Shown here one piece after another: positions 1-8,492 of a stretch of 64,000 nucleotides of DNA. Made by a program: the position numbers and the translations under genes. The notes beneath the pieces are model-generated. The model saw only the letters and a list, made by a program, of their open reading frames with translations, was not told the origin of the DNA and searched no databases. Each line of letters opens with the position of its first letter. Within the stretch, counting starts at the first letter, position 1. This DNA comes from CBDDFQ01 sp965227035 (lineage in GTDB: Bacteria > Pseudomonadota > Gammaproteobacteria > Burkholderiales > Burkholderiaceae_C), in contig OZ245724.1 of NCBI GenBank assembly GCA_965227035.1, forward strand, positions 620,001 to 684,000, read 5' to 3'.

Positions 1-223
1 CGGGCACTTGCTCGGAGGTGCTGGCGGCATCGAGTCGGTTTTCACGATTCTGGCCGTGCATCATCAGAAAATTCCGCCCACTATCAACATCTTCAATCAG
101 GATCCCGCGTGCGATCTGGACTACTGCGCAAACACTGCGCGTGACGCCAGGATCGATATCGCGTTGAAGAACAACTTTGGATTCGGCGGCACCAACGGTG
201 CCCTGGTCTTCAAGAGGATTTGA
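1..223 (+). CDS. fabF: Beta-ketoacyl-ACP synthase II, C-terminal end (partial)
   Basis: Only the last 73 or so codons lie in the window; the gene begins upstream. The visible part carries the thiolase-fold C-terminal signature of FabF: GHLLGGAGG contains the second catalytic histidine, and NNFGFGGTN near the end is the typical glycine-rich closing motif. The enzyme condenses malonyl-ACP with acyl-ACP in fatty-acid elongation. It sits directly upstream of ygfX and rpoE, as in other Burkholderiales. The stop codon overlaps the TTG proposed as the start of the next gene. Confidence 0.95.
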   Translation, partial: GHLLGGAGGIESVFTILAVHHQKIPPTINIFNQDPACDLDYCANTARDARIDIALKNNFGFGGTNGALVFKRI

Positions 224-723
224 TTTCCGATCCTGCGCATCACGTCGGCATCAAGAACGAAATTCGACACGCCCCGGAAGTACATTACTTCGCGGGGCGT
301 TCTCGTCTCAATGCCGTCATCGTTTGTTTCGCTTATGCGGTCGGCGCTCTTCAACTGGTAGGTTGGGCCCTGAGTGGCGTGCTGCTGGGGATCGGTTATT
401 TGATTGCCGTTCTGACGCTTCACTGCTGCTTCGCCTTCGCCATCATTCATGCGCGAAAGTCTTCCCGATGCGCCATCAGATGGTCTCCTGCGGATCTGGC
501 CTGGCATGTCGAGGATTCGACATCGTCGGCCACCGGCTCCATCGAGATCCGCCGTCTATCGGTTTGTCTCGATACGTTCGACTGCATCCTGCTAAAAATC
601 GAAGGGTGGTCGGGCGCAGGCAGATGGCTTTGGCTCGATCGCGCTAGCGACCCCAGCGAATGGAAAAGCATTCGGCGTGCGCTATATTCGCCCGCAAACA
701 CACGGCTATTCCAAGGTCGATAG
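220..723 (+). CDS. YgfX-like inner-membrane protein
   Basis: A predicted 167-residue protein with two adjacent hydrophobic segments (about residues 30-65) followed by a basic, soluble C-terminal part. That topology, the size and the position between fabF and rpoE fit the YgfX (CptA) family. In E. coli YgfX is linked to the SdhE-family protein YgfY, but no YgfY-type partner lies next to it here; the SdhE homologue of this window is 30 kb away. The TTG start at 220 overlaps the fabF stop in a TTGA junction, which suggests translational coupling. Family assignment rests on topology and context, since sequence conservation is low. Confidence 0.7.
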   Translation: MISDPAHHVGIKNEIRHAPEVHYFAGRSRLNAVIVCFAYAVGALQLVGWALSGVLLGIGYLIAVLTLHCCFAFAIIHARKSSRCAIRWSPADLAWHVEDSTSSATGSIEIRRLSVCLDTFDCILLKIEGWSGAGRWLWLDRASDPSEWKSIRRALYSPANTRLFQGR

Positions 724-736
724 AAATCTCCAACGC

Positions 737-1384
737 ATGACGGTTCCGCCATCCGCTGATTCAAGCGCCCCCGCGCTTTCTCCTAACGACAGTGATTTGT
801 TGTTGGTGCAGAACGCCGTCGCAGGCGATCAGCGGTCATACGAGCTTCTCGTCATCAAGTATCAACGCCGGATAGAACGCCTGATCGGGCGCATGGTACG
901 AGACACCGATCTCGTCGAAGACATCGCTCAAGAGACCTTTATTCGCGCTTATCGGGCTCTCGCACAGTTTCGGGGTGAAGCACAGTTCTACACCTGGCTT
1001 TACCGAATTGCGGTAAATACTGCAAAGAAGGCGCTGGTCGATCTGAAAAGAAACCCGACCATATCGGAGAGTTCCCTTCGTTCTTCTGATGATGACGATG
1101 AAACTTACCGGCCAAACAACGAACTAACTTCGTCTGAAACGCCCGAGACGGTCCTGGCCGCGAAGGAAATTGCGCTGACGGTCAATGCAGCGATGGACGC
1201 GTTGCCAGAGGAATTGCGTCAGGCGGTCACTCTGAGAGAGATCGAAGGCTTGAGTTATGAAGAGATTGCAGAAGTGATGAATTGCCCGATCGGAACCGTT
1301 CGATCGCGGATTTTCAGGGCGCGAGAGGCAATTTCCGCGAAGGTAAAGCCGATGCTCGAGAACCAGTCGGGCAAGCGCTGGTGA
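737..1384 (+). CDS. rpoE: RNA polymerase sigma-E factor (ECF, RpoE/AlgU type)
   Basis: A 215-residue extracytoplasmic-function sigma factor. Region 2 includes DLVEDIAQETFIRAYRAL (core binding) and TWLYRIAVNTAKKAL (-10 recognition). Region 4 includes LREIEGLSYEEIAEVMNCP and GTVRSRIFRARE (-35 recognition helix-turn-helix). The ATG at 737 is preferred to an in-frame start 60 bases upstream because the protein then has the usual RpoE length and does not run into ygfX. The gene order rpoE-rseA-rseB-degP is the classical envelope-stress module. No convincing promoter was found directly upstream; a TATATT at 683-688 lacks a good -35. Confidence 0.95.
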   Translation: MTVPPSADSSAPALSPNDSDLLLVQNAVAGDQRSYELLVIKYQRRIERLIGRMVRDTDLVEDIAQETFIRAYRALAQFRGEAQFYTWLYRIAVNTAKKALVDLKRNPTISESSLRSSDDDDETYRPNNELTSSETPETVLAAKEIALTVNAAMDALPEELRQAVTLREIEGLSYEEIAEVMNCPIGTVRSRIFRAREAISAKVKPMLENQSGKRW

Positions 1385-1462
1385 TCGAGAGTGAAGGCGA
1401 AAGTGAACGCGAAACTGCGAGCGAAAGCCAAGCAAGGGCGAAGCGATAAAAAGGTAAGACAA

Positions 1463-2098
1463 ATGACAGATGTAAATACAACCGGTGAATCGACGAGCCG
1501 TGAGCTGATTTCTGCTTTGGCGGATGGTCAGTTGCGCGGGCATTCACTGGATGAGGCCAGCAAATTGGCTTCTGGCGACCCGGAAGGCCGATCCACCTGG
1601 ATGACCTATCACCTGATTGGCGACGCGTTGCGTTCGCAGGAGTTGGCGCAGACGGTCTGCAGTTCGGCGTTCATGTCAAAGCTCAGCGCGCGTCTGGCTG
1701 AAACGGCTATCGAGCCAGCCATCTCTGTGAACATGACCGAGGTAGCTCCTGCGTACAGCGCAGACACAGCCGAAGCCGCGAACGACAAGGTATTTCGCTG
1801 GAAGATGGTGGCCGGAGTCGCCACTCTCGCGACCGTTGCGGTTCTCGCCTGGTCCGGAATTTCTTCACCTTCCCAGTCAACGCAACTCGCGCTGGCGCCC
1901 GAGAACAGCAAGATAGTGACGGCCGACGCGTCCGCCGACGTTCGGCCGGGTGCACAGCAAACCTCCAACGGCGTGATGATCCGCGATCCGCGTCTCGATG
2001 AATTGCTCGCTGCACATCGCCAGGCAGGCGGTGCATCGGCGCTCCAGATGCCATCGGGTTTTCTGAGAAATGCGACTTTCGATGGCCCAAATCGCTGA
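1463..2098 (+). CDS. rseA: Anti-sigma-E factor RseA/MucA
   Basis: A 211-residue single-pass membrane protein. The N-terminal domain (ELISALADGQLRG, then GRSTWMTYHLIGDALRS) matches the cytoplasmic sigma-binding domain of RseA. One transmembrane segment follows (MVAGVATLATVAVLAWSG), then a short periplasmic tail. It should hold sigma-E inactive until cleaved by DegS and RseP. The ATG at 1463 has a purine-rich Shine-Dalgarno (AAGG, 1451-1454) and is chosen over an in-frame start at 1391 whose extra 24 residues are lysine-rich and not RseA-like. Confidence 0.92.
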   Translation: MTDVNTTGESTSRELISALADGQLRGHSLDEASKLASGDPEGRSTWMTYHLIGDALRSQELAQTVCSSAFMSKLSARLAETAIEPAISVNMTEVAPAYSADTAEAANDKVFRWKMVAGVATLATVAVLAWSGISSPSQSTQLALAPENSKIVTADASADVRPGAQQTSNGVMIRDPRLDELLAAHRQAGGASALQMPSGFLRNATFDGPNR

Positions 2099-2130
2099 TG
2101 CGGTGAACAATCGCATTTCCGTCTGATTCC

Positions 2131-3225
2131 ATGAAGCCCAGGTTCAATCGTTTATTCGCCCAGGCAAGCCCGCGCAGCGCGAGGGTGATGTTGTCCGTCA
2201 TCGCGGCGCTGAGCTTTGCTTTCGCCATGCCCGCTGCGGCGGAGACGGCTCTAGCAAATCAAGTCGCTACCAGTGGTAGTGCATCCGTGCCCGCTCCACC
2301 GGCTTCGCCTGCAGCAGCAGAGCGAGACATCTCCCAATGGCTGATGCGAGTGAACGAGGCTTCACGCATGCGCGCATATGTGGGCACGTTTGTCGTCATG
2401 TCGTCCACCGGCACCATGGCAAGCGCCAAGATCTGGCATGTGTGCACCGGCGATCAACAAATGGAGCGCGTGGAATCGCTGACCGGCACACCCCGATCGA
2501 CTTACCGCCGGAACGATCAGGTCATTACCTTCATGCCGGAGGCGAAAGTCGCGCGGTCCGAAAAGCGGGACACGCTGGGCCTGTTCCCGAATTTGTTGAA
2601 GTCAGCCAACAATTCCATCGGCGACTTCTACTCGTCGAAGCAGACTGGAGTCGAACGTGTGGCCGGTTTCGACGCGGACGTCGTACAACTCAAACCGAAA
2701 GACAACCTGCGATTCGGTTATCGGATCTGGAGCGAAAAGCAGTCCGGTCTTGTGATCAAGCTTCAGACGATCGGCCTTGAAGGTCAGGTTCTCGAGCAAT
2801 CGGCGTTTTCCGATTTGCAGCTCGATGCGCCGATCAAGCTCGAAAAGCTCGCGCAGATGATGGAGAAGACCGAGGGCTACAAAGTCGAAAAGCCGGTTCT
2901 CACCAAAATCGATCCGTTGCAGGAGGGCTGGAACATGAAGGCGCCAGTTCCCGGTTTCCAGTCGATGAACTGCTACAAACGTCCGGTTCAGACGCCCGGC
3001 CAGTCCGCCATGATGCAGTGGATTTTTTCGGACGGACTCGCGTCGGTGTCTCTTTTCGTCGAGCCGTACGACAAGCAGCGCCACGGTCAGGAAATGCTTT
3101 TGTCGATGGGTGCGACTCAGACTCTCACGCACCGCTACAACGACTGGTGGGTCACGGTGGTGGGCGAAGTTCCGCCGCAGACGCTCAAGTCATTCGCTCA
3201 AAATCTGGAACGAACCAAGCCTTGA
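2131..3225 (+). CDS. rseB: Sigma-E regulatory protein RseB/MucB, periplasmic
   Basis: A 364-residue protein with a signal peptide (hydrophobic VMLSVIAALSFAFAMPAAA) followed by the MucB/RseB N-terminal lipoprotein-carrier-like domain (from about residue 65) and the C-terminal RseB domain. RseB binds the periplasmic tail of RseA and protects it from DegS; it is released by off-pathway LPS or lipoprotein signals. It lies 32 bases after rseA and 86 before degP, so one transcript is likely. No rseC follows it, which is usual outside gammaproteobacteria. Confidence 0.92.
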   Translation: MKPRFNRLFAQASPRSARVMLSVIAALSFAFAMPAAAETALANQVATSGSASVPAPPASPAAAERDISQWLMRVNEASRMRAYVGTFVVMSSTGTMASAKIWHVCTGDQQMERVESLTGTPRSTYRRNDQVITFMPEAKVARSEKRDTLGLFPNLLKSANNSIGDFYSSKQTGVERVAGFDADVVQLKPKDNLRFGYRIWSEKQSGLVIKLQTIGLEGQVLEQSAFSDLQLDAPIKLEKLAQMMEKTEGYKVEKPVLTKIDPLQEGWNMKAPVPGFQSMNCYKRPVQTPGQSAMMQWIFSDGLASVSLFVEPYDKQRHGQEMLLSMGATQTLTHRYNDWWVTVVGEVPPQTLKSFAQNLERTKP

Positions 3226-3311
3226 GTCACTACCTTGTCGATTCTTTTCGCGTCCTTTCGCTTCCTTTCTTGTATTGCCGCAACGTCTTTGTATCCATTG
3301 AGAGATCGATC

Positions 3312-4796
3312 ATGAACCTTCGAATCGTCACGACTAAATCTCGCTCGCTCGCCGCTATCGCAGCACTTGCGGTGACCGCGTCTGTCGCACTCTTCCCGAC
3401 TTCGCCAGCGATGGCGCAATCGCAGAATGCACAAATTCGATTGCCCGATTTCACCGACCTTGTCGATCAGGTCGGCCCCTCGGTGGTCAACATCCGGACG
3501 CTCGAGCGGGCGAAGGCTTCGCAGAGCGATCCGAACACCGATGAGGAGATGCAGGAGTTCTTTCGGCGTTTCTTCGGCCAGCCTTTGCCTGGAATGCCGC
3601 GCACTCCGCGTCCTAGTCGTCCGCAGCAACCGCCGGACGAGGAGCAGCCCAAAGGCGTCGGATCCGGCTTCATCCTCACCGCGGACGGGTTGGTGATGAC
3701 CAATGCGCACGTGGTGGAGGGCGCAGACGAGGTGATCGTCACGCTGACAGACAAGCGCGAATTCAAGGCAAAAATCATCGGCTCCGACAAGCGCTCCGAC
3801 GTTGCCGTAGTGAAGATCGAGGCGACAGGCCTTCCGGCGGTGAAGATAGGCGACGTGGGCCGTCTTCGCGCGGGCGAGTGGGTCATGGCAATCGGATCGC
3901 CGTTCGGCCTCGACAACACGGTGACTGCCGGCATCGTGAGCGCGAAGCAGCGCGACACCGGCGACTACCTGCCCTTTATTCAGACCGATGTTGCGATCAA
4001 CCCGGGTAACTCTGGCGGGCCGCTTATCAATCTTCGCGGCGAAGTCGTCGGTATCAACAGCCAGATCTATTCACGCTCTGGCGGCTTCATGGGAATTTCG
4101 TTCGCGATTCCGATCGACGAAGCGATTCGCGTCAGCGAGCAACTGCGTACGTCGGGTCGTGTTTCACGCGGTCGAATCGGCGTGCAGATCGATCAGGTGA
4201 CCAAGGATGTCGCGGAATCGATCGGCCTGGGCAAGCCCTCCGGTGCGCTGGTGCGGGGCGTCGAAGCAGGTGCGCCTGCAGAGAAAGCGGGCGTGGAGGC
4301 CGGCGACATCATCACGAAGTTCGACGGCAAGGTCATCGAGAATTCTCGCGATCTGCCTCGCCTGGTCGGTAACACCAAGCCTGGAACCAAAAGCACGATC
4401 ACCGTGTTCCGTCGCGGCGCGACGAAGGATCTGACCGTGACGATCGCCGAGATCGAGCCGGAAAAGGTTGCGGTCAAAAAATCGAGCGCGCCTGAGGAGA
4501 AGCCCAAGGCATCGCCGGCTGCTCAATCTCTGGGCCTGGTCGTGACCGAACTCACCGACGCACAAAAGAAGGAAGCGAAAGTGAAGGGCGGTGTGAGAGT
4601 CGACGCGGCAACCGACGGCGCAGCGCGCGCCGGAATTCGTGAAGGCGATGTGATCGTCGCGATCGCAAACACCGAAATCAACAATGTGAAAGATTTCGAG
4701 GCGGCAGTTGCCAAGGTCGACAAGACCAAGGCGGTGAACGTTCTGTTCCGTCGTGGAGATTGGGCCCAGTACGCGCTGATTCGTCCGACTCGCTGA
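3312..4796 (+). CDS. degP: Periplasmic serine endoprotease DegP/MucD
   Basis: A 494-residue HtrA-family protease. A signal peptide ends near AMAQSQ. The trypsin-like domain shows the triad: His in MTNAHVVEG, Asp in SDVAVVKI and the nucleophilic Ser in NPGNSGGPL. Two PDZ domains follow (GRIGVQID onward, and a second ending at the C-terminus), as in DegP/MucD and unlike the single PDZ of DegS. It degrades or refolds misfolded envelope proteins. The ATG at 3312 is the start that places the signal peptide at the N-terminus. It closes the rpoE operon and is followed by a hairpin. Confidence 0.93.
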   Translation: MNLRIVTTKSRSLAAIAALAVTASVALFPTSPAMAQSQNAQIRLPDFTDLVDQVGPSVVNIRTLERAKASQSDPNTDEEMQEFFRRFFGQPLPGMPRTPRPSRPQQPPDEEQPKGVGSGFILTADGLVMTNAHVVEGADEVIVTLTDKREFKAKIIGSDKRSDVAVVKIEATGLPAVKIGDVGRLRAGEWVMAIGSPFGLDNTVTAGIVSAKQRDTGDYLPFIQTDVAINPGNSGGPLINLRGEVVGINSQIYSRSGGFMGISFAIPIDEAIRVSEQLRTSGRVSRGRIGVQIDQVTKDVAESIGLGKPSGALVRGVEAGAPAEKAGVEAGDIITKFDGKVIENSRDLPRLVGNTKPGTKSTITVFRRGATKDLTVTIAEIEPEKVAVKKSSAPEEKPKASPAAQSLGLVVTELTDAQKKEAKVKGGVRVDAATDGAARAGIREGDVIVAIANTEINNVKDFEAAVAKVDKTKAVNVLFRRGDWAQYALIRPTR

Positions 4797-4837
4797 ACGC
4801 ACCGGCCTCTGTCAATAGGTACGGTCGAGCAATTTGG

Positions 4838-4866
4838 CCCCAACCTGCAGTCGGGTTTGGGGCTAT
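4838..4866 (+). terminator. Hairpin after degP, probable terminator
   Basis: GGCCCCAACC and GGTTTGGGGC form an imperfect stem about 40 bases after the degP stop. It lacks an immediate long T run, though an A6/T6 stretch follows at 4878-4892. It is reasonable as the end of the rpoE operon but not a textbook intrinsic terminator. Confidence 0.45.
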
Positions 4867-5059
4867 TTAATGGGCTGAAAAAATCTTTTTTCGGTGTGTC
4901 GGAAATAAATCTTCAGCGCGAAAACGCGCGCCGAAGTTTGCATCTGCTAACTTCAACGCAGGTTTAACTACAAAATTAGTTAGAATTCGCGCTCTGGTTA
5001 GTCGATTACCGACATATCGAAGTTTGAGATATCCACCATGCGGAATGCTTTGTAGCAGT

Positions 5060-5134
5060 CCACAGTCGGCCCACAGATCGCCCACAAGTTGTCCAGAAAC
5101 TTACCCAACCATTTTGTTAATAAGCTGTGAATAA
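5060..5134. promoter_or_regulatory. Helically phased CCACA array with a DnaA-box-like site
   Basis: CCACAG, CCACAG, CCACAA and CCAGAA begin at 5060, 5071, 5082 and 5093, an exact 11-base period. TGTGAATAA at 5126-5134 is, on the other strand, TTATTCACA, which fits the DnaA-box consensus TTATNCACA. The array repeats only the CCACA half of such boxes. A protein-binding array is a reasonable inference; DnaA as the binder is speculative. Confidence 0.4.
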
Positions 5135-5216
5135 GTTTGATGTTGCTGCGTCGCAACGAGCCTCGGAAGGCGCCTCGCGGGGTGTACGTCCGGGCCTTTT
5201 TGCCTACAATGAAGTT

Positions 5217-5283
5217 CCAACTATCGCAGTTGCCAATAGATTGTTGGTTCAGGGCGCGTCAATATCCGACGCGCCCTTTTTTC
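5217..5283 (+). ncRNA. Candidate short structured RNA or attenuator upstream of lepA
   Basis: About 67 bases that can form three consecutive hairpins: CAACT/AGTTG (5218-5222 with 5228-5232), CCAA/TTGG (5233-5236 with 5244-5247) and a 9-bp terminator stem. A TACAAT at 5205-5210 could be its -10, but the matching -35 is poor. Alternatively it is simply the end of a longer leader that attenuates lepA, whose start lies 44 bases beyond the T run. Confidence 0.3.
5251..5282 (+). terminator. Strong intrinsic terminator upstream of lepA
   Basis: GGGCGCGTC (5252-5260) pairs perfectly with GACGCGCCC (5268-5276) around a 7-base loop and is followed by six T residues. It lies far from the degP stop and just before lepA, so it ends either a small RNA or an attenuated leader. 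Confidence 0.75.
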
Positions 5284-5326
5284 TTGGTGCGATCCATTTA
5301 ATTCAATCACTTAAGCGTTCTCGTTG

Positions 5327-7138
5327 ATGAATCACATCAGAAATTTTTCGATCATTGCTCACATCGATCACGGCAAATCAACGCTCGCAGACAGATTGAT
5401 TCAACGATGTGGAGGTCTTGAAGCGCGCGATATGTCTGCGCAAGTTCTCGACTCCATGGACATCGAAAAAGAGCGTGGGATAACCATCAAGGCGCAGACC
5501 GCTGCGCTCGAATACAAAGCGCTCGACGGAAAGATCTACAACCTCAATTTGATCGACACACCAGGTCACGTCGACTTCTCGTATGAAGTGTCGCGATCGT
5601 TGTCTGCATGCGAAGGCGCGTTGCTCGTCGTCGATGCGAGTCAAGGTGTCGAAGCGCAGACCGTCGCGAACTGCTACACCGCGCTCGACCTCGGCGTCGA
5701 AGTCGTTCCGGTGCTCAACAAGATGGATTTGCCGAACGCAGATCCAGACAACGCACGCGCAGAAATCGAGGACGTCATCGGCATCGATGCGACCGATGCG
5801 ATTCCGTGTTCCGCAAAAACCGGAATGGGCATCGACGAAATTCTCGAGGCTGTGGTGGCGCGCATCCCGCCACCAAAAGGAAATCCGAACGCGGCCTTGC
5901 GCGCGATGATCATCGACAGCTGGTTCGACAGCTACGTCGGCGTCGTGATGCTTGTGCGCGTGGTCGACGGTCGACTCGTCAAGGGCGAGCGCATCAAGAT
6001 GATGGCGACCGGCGCAACCTACAACGCCGACAACCTGGGAGTGTTCACGCCGACGAACGTGCCGCGCCAATCGCTGGAAGCCGGCGAAGTGGGCTACATC
6101 ATTGCGGGCATTCGCGAGCTGCAGGCAGCAAAAGTCGGCGACACGGTCACGCTCATCAGGCCCGGCACCGGCGGCGCCGCGGCGACCGCGACCGAAGCGT
6201 TGCCGGGCTTCAAGGAAATCCAGCCGCAGGTTTTTGCGGGCCTGTATCCGACCGAAGCGAATCAGTACGAAGGTCTGCGCGACAGTCTTGAAAAACTCAA
6301 GCTCAACGATGCATCGCTGCACTACGAGCCGGAAGTCTCGACTGCGCTCGGTTTCGGATTCCGCTGCGGTTTTCTCGGACTGCTGCACATGGAGATCGTT
6401 CAGGAACGGCTAGAGCGCGAGTTCGATCAGGACCTGATCACCACCGCTCCCAGCGTGGTGTACCAGGTGGTCACTCCGGATGGCGAAGTGAGGATGGTCG
6501 AGAACCCGTCCAAGATGCCCGAGCCGGGCAAGCTCACCGAGATTCGCGAACCAATCGTGACGGTGCACCTGTATATGCCGCAGGATTACGTCGGCCCGGT
6601 GATGACGCTTGCGAACCTCAAGCGCGGCGTTCAGATGAACATGGCGTATCACGGTCGCCAGGTCATGCTGACCTACGAAATGCCGCTGGGCGAAATCGTG
6701 CTCGACTTTTTCGACAAGCTGAAATCGGTGAGTCGCGGCTACGCGTCCATGGATTACGAGTTCAAGGAATACCGAACTTCCGACGTCGTGAAGGTCGACA
6801 TTCTGCTCAACGGCGAGAAGGTCGATGCGCTGTCGATCATCGTTCACAAGTCGCAGTCGGTTTATCGCGGACGCGCGGTGGTGTCGAAGATGCGCGAGAT
6901 CATTTCTCGCCAGATGTTCGACGTCGCGATTCAGGCTGCGGTGGGAGCCAACGTGATTGCGCGTGAGACAATCAAAGCCCTTCGCAAGAACGTCCTGGCG
7001 AAGTGTTATGGCGGCGATATTTCCCGCAAACGCAAACTTCTCGAGAAGCAGAAAGCTGGCAAGAAACGTATGAAGCAAATCGGATCGGTCGAAGTACCGC
7101 AAGAGGCGTTTCTGGCAATTCTGCAGGTGGAAGACTGA
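5327..7138 (+). CDS. lepA: Elongation factor 4 (LepA), ribosome back-translocase GTPase
   Basis: A 603-residue translational GTPase of normal LepA length. The N-terminus MNHIRNFSIIAHIDHGKST contains the P-loop; DTPGHVDF is the G3 motif and NKMDLPNAD the G4 motif. The C-terminal LepA-specific domain ends in RKRKLLEKQKAGKKRMK. The ATG at 5327 matches the family N-terminus; a TTG one codon earlier is less likely. Its stop overlaps the lepB start by one base (TGATG), the usual lepA-lepB pairing. Confidence 0.97.
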   Translation: MNHIRNFSIIAHIDHGKSTLADRLIQRCGGLEARDMSAQVLDSMDIEKERGITIKAQTAALEYKALDGKIYNLNLIDTPGHVDFSYEVSRSLSACEGALLVVDASQGVEAQTVANCYTALDLGVEVVPVLNKMDLPNADPDNARAEIEDVIGIDATDAIPCSAKTGMGIDEILEAVVARIPPPKGNPNAALRAMIIDSWFDSYVGVVMLVRVVDGRLVKGERIKMMATGATYNADNLGVFTPTNVPRQSLEAGEVGYIIAGIRELQAAKVGDTVTLIRPGTGGAAATATEALPGFKEIQPQVFAGLYPTEANQYEGLRDSLEKLKLNDASLHYEPEVSTALGFGFRCGFLGLLHMEIVQERLEREFDQDLITTAPSVVYQVVTPDGEVRMVENPSKMPEPGKLTEIREPIVTVHLYMPQDYVGPVMTLANLKRGVQMNMAYHGRQVMLTYEMPLGEIVLDFFDKLKSVSRGYASMDYEFKEYRTSDVVKVDILLNGEKVDALSIIVHKSQSVYRGRAVVSKMREIISRQMFDVAIQAAVGANVIARETIKALRKNVLAKCYGGDISRKRKLLEKQKAGKKRMKQIGSVEVPQEAFLAILQVED

Positions 7139-8103
7139 TGCAAATACTGACCTCCCTTATTCTTGCCGCCTTTGCCGGCTACTCGGTCGCCTGGTACACC
7201 GGGCGAATCGAAGGCAACTTCGCGTTGATGCTGTTCATCGCGACGGTAGTGACCGGCCTCTATTGGGTGGCAGAACGTCTTTATTTCCTGCCGAAGCGCC
7301 GCCGCGCGGCCGAGGCACTTGAATCTGCAGCAATTGCACGACGCGAAGAACTCACCAGAATGGGCATTGCGAAGGTCGATGTAGACACCACCGAAGGATC
7401 GTCGCGGCTTTTGATGCAGCCGTGGTGGCTCGACTGGACCGCCGGTTTGTTCCCGGTCATTCTGGTCGTGTTCCTGTTGCGCTCTTTCCTGTTCGAGCCT
7501 TTCAAGATCCCTTCGGGCTCGATGATCCCGACGCTCTGGGTCGGCGACCTGATCCTGGTCAACAAATTCCATTACGGCCTGCGCCTTCCCGTGATCAACA
7601 AGAAGATCACCGACGGCACGCCGCTTGCGCGCGGCGATGTGGTGGTGTTTCGTTATCCGCCCCAACCCAGCGTCGATTACATCAAGCGGGTGGTGGGACT
7701 TCCTGGCGACGAAATCTCCTACCTGAACAAACAACTGACGATCAACGGCAAGCCGGTCCCCAAGACCGCTCTGCCGGATTTCTACGATGACGATTCGGTG
7801 CGCTACTTCAAACAGTTCGAAGAAACGATGGACGGACGCAAGCATGCCTTGCTGAACGATTCCGAGCGACCTGCTTTTGTCGCAGGTGTCGAGCCTTATC
7901 CCGGACAGGAAAATTGCCGTTACAGTGTCGAGGGTGTCGTTTGCAAGGTTCCTGCAGGCAGCTATTTCATGATGGGCGACAACCGGGACAACTCGCTGGA
8001 TTCTAGATATTGGGGATTCGTGCCAGACGCAAATATTGTGGGCAAGGCATTCTTTATATGGATGAATTTCGGTAATCTCGGACGCATCGGGTCGTTCCAC
8101 TAA
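7138..8103 (+). CDS. lepB: Signal peptidase I
   Basis: A 321-residue membrane-anchored serine protease that removes Sec and Tat signal peptides on the periplasmic side. Hydrophobic segments near residues 2-17, 25-45 and 100-120 anchor it. The catalytic serine is in PSGSMIPTL and the general-base lysine in YIKRVVGLPGDEI; the C-terminal box is GDNRDNSLDSRYWGFV. The ATG at 7138, overlapping the lepA stop, is chosen because it begins with the first membrane segment. It is translationally coupled to lepA. Confidence 0.96.
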   Translation: MQILTSLILAAFAGYSVAWYTGRIEGNFALMLFIATVVTGLYWVAERLYFLPKRRRAAEALESAAIARREELTRMGIAKVDVDTTEGSSRLLMQPWWLDWTAGLFPVILVVFLLRSFLFEPFKIPSGSMIPTLWVGDLILVNKFHYGLRLPVINKKITDGTPLARGDVVVFRYPPQPSVDYIKRVVGLPGDEISYLNKQLTINGKPVPKTALPDFYDDDSVRYFKQFEETMDGRKHALLNDSERPAFVAGVEPYPGQENCRYSVEGVVCKVPAGSYFMMGDNRDNSLDSRYWGFVPDANIVGKAFFIWMNFGNLGRIGSFH

Positions 8104-8137
8104 GAATTTCAATACGGTCGTAGAGAGAGGTAGGGGT

Positions 8138-8491
8138 ATGCAACTTCAAGTTAGATCAAAGCAACGCGGTATTTCGTTCATCGGGCTCGTCCTTGTTTGC
8201 GCGTTCCTCGCCGGACTGGGCGTGCTGATCGCACAGGCGATTCCTACGTACACCGAATATCAGGCGGTGCTTCGTGCGGTGAAAAAGGCGAAAGACGGCT
8301 CCTCCGTGCAGGACGTCCGCACGATTTTCGACAAACAGGCTCAGATCGACGACATCAAATCCATCGCGGGTAAAGACCTCGATGTCTCCAAGCAAGGCGA
8401 CCAGGTCGTTGTCGGCTTTGCGTACAACCGTGAAATCCCAATTTTTGGACCGGCTTACCTGTTGTTGAAGTACACCGGTACCTCCCAATAG
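8138..8491 (+). CDS. DUF4845 family protein
   Basis: A 117-residue protein with a positively charged N-terminus followed by one hydrophobic segment (GISFIGLVLVCAFLAGLGVL), resembling the N-terminal helix of type IV pilins, then a small soluble domain. This family is typically found between lepB and rnc in betaproteobacteria, and its function is unknown. The stop TAG lies one base before the rnc GTG start, so translation is probably coupled. A purine-rich GAGAGGTAGGGG precedes the ATG. Confidence 0.8.
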   Translation: MQLQVRSKQRGISFIGLVLVCAFLAGLGVLIAQAIPTYTEYQAVLRAVKKAKDGSSVQDVRTIFDKQAQIDDIKSIAGKDLDVSKQGDQVVVGFAYNREIPIFGPAYLLLKYTGTSQ

Positions 8492-8492
8492 C

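Larger units (their letters stand above)
4797..5326. other. 530-base gap between degP and lepA, A+T-rich and structured
   Basis: This is the only non-coding stretch above 300 bases in the window, and part of it (about 4870-5135) is visibly richer in A+T than its surroundings. In order it holds the degP hairpin, a GCGCG-AAAA-CGCGC stem-loop (about 4911-4936), an AACTA-caaaat-TAGTT dyad (4966-4981), four CCACA/CCAGA motifs spaced exactly 11 bases apart (5060-5098), a DnaA-box-like TGTGAATAA (5126-5134), a TACAAT -10-like hexamer (5205-5210) and a strong intrinsic terminator (5251-5282). Two short open frames here do not look coding. Confidence 0.8.

Noticed and set aside
683..688. TATATT upstream of rpoE as a promoter
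   Set aside because: No acceptable -35 at 16-18 bases and no clear sigma-E-type GGAACTT element.
4867..5085. Minus-strand open frame of 72 codons in the degP-lepA gap
   Set aside because: A+T-rich non-coding sequence with no recognisable motif, overlapping hairpins and part of the CCACA array.
5060..5134. Chromosomal replication origin
   Set aside because: Only one full DnaA-box match, no dnaA, dnaN, parA or gidA nearby, and no AT-rich 13-mer set.
5127..5327. Open frame of 66 codons before lepA
   Set aside because: It runs through a strong intrinsic terminator, has no Shine-Dalgarno and no protein-like composition.
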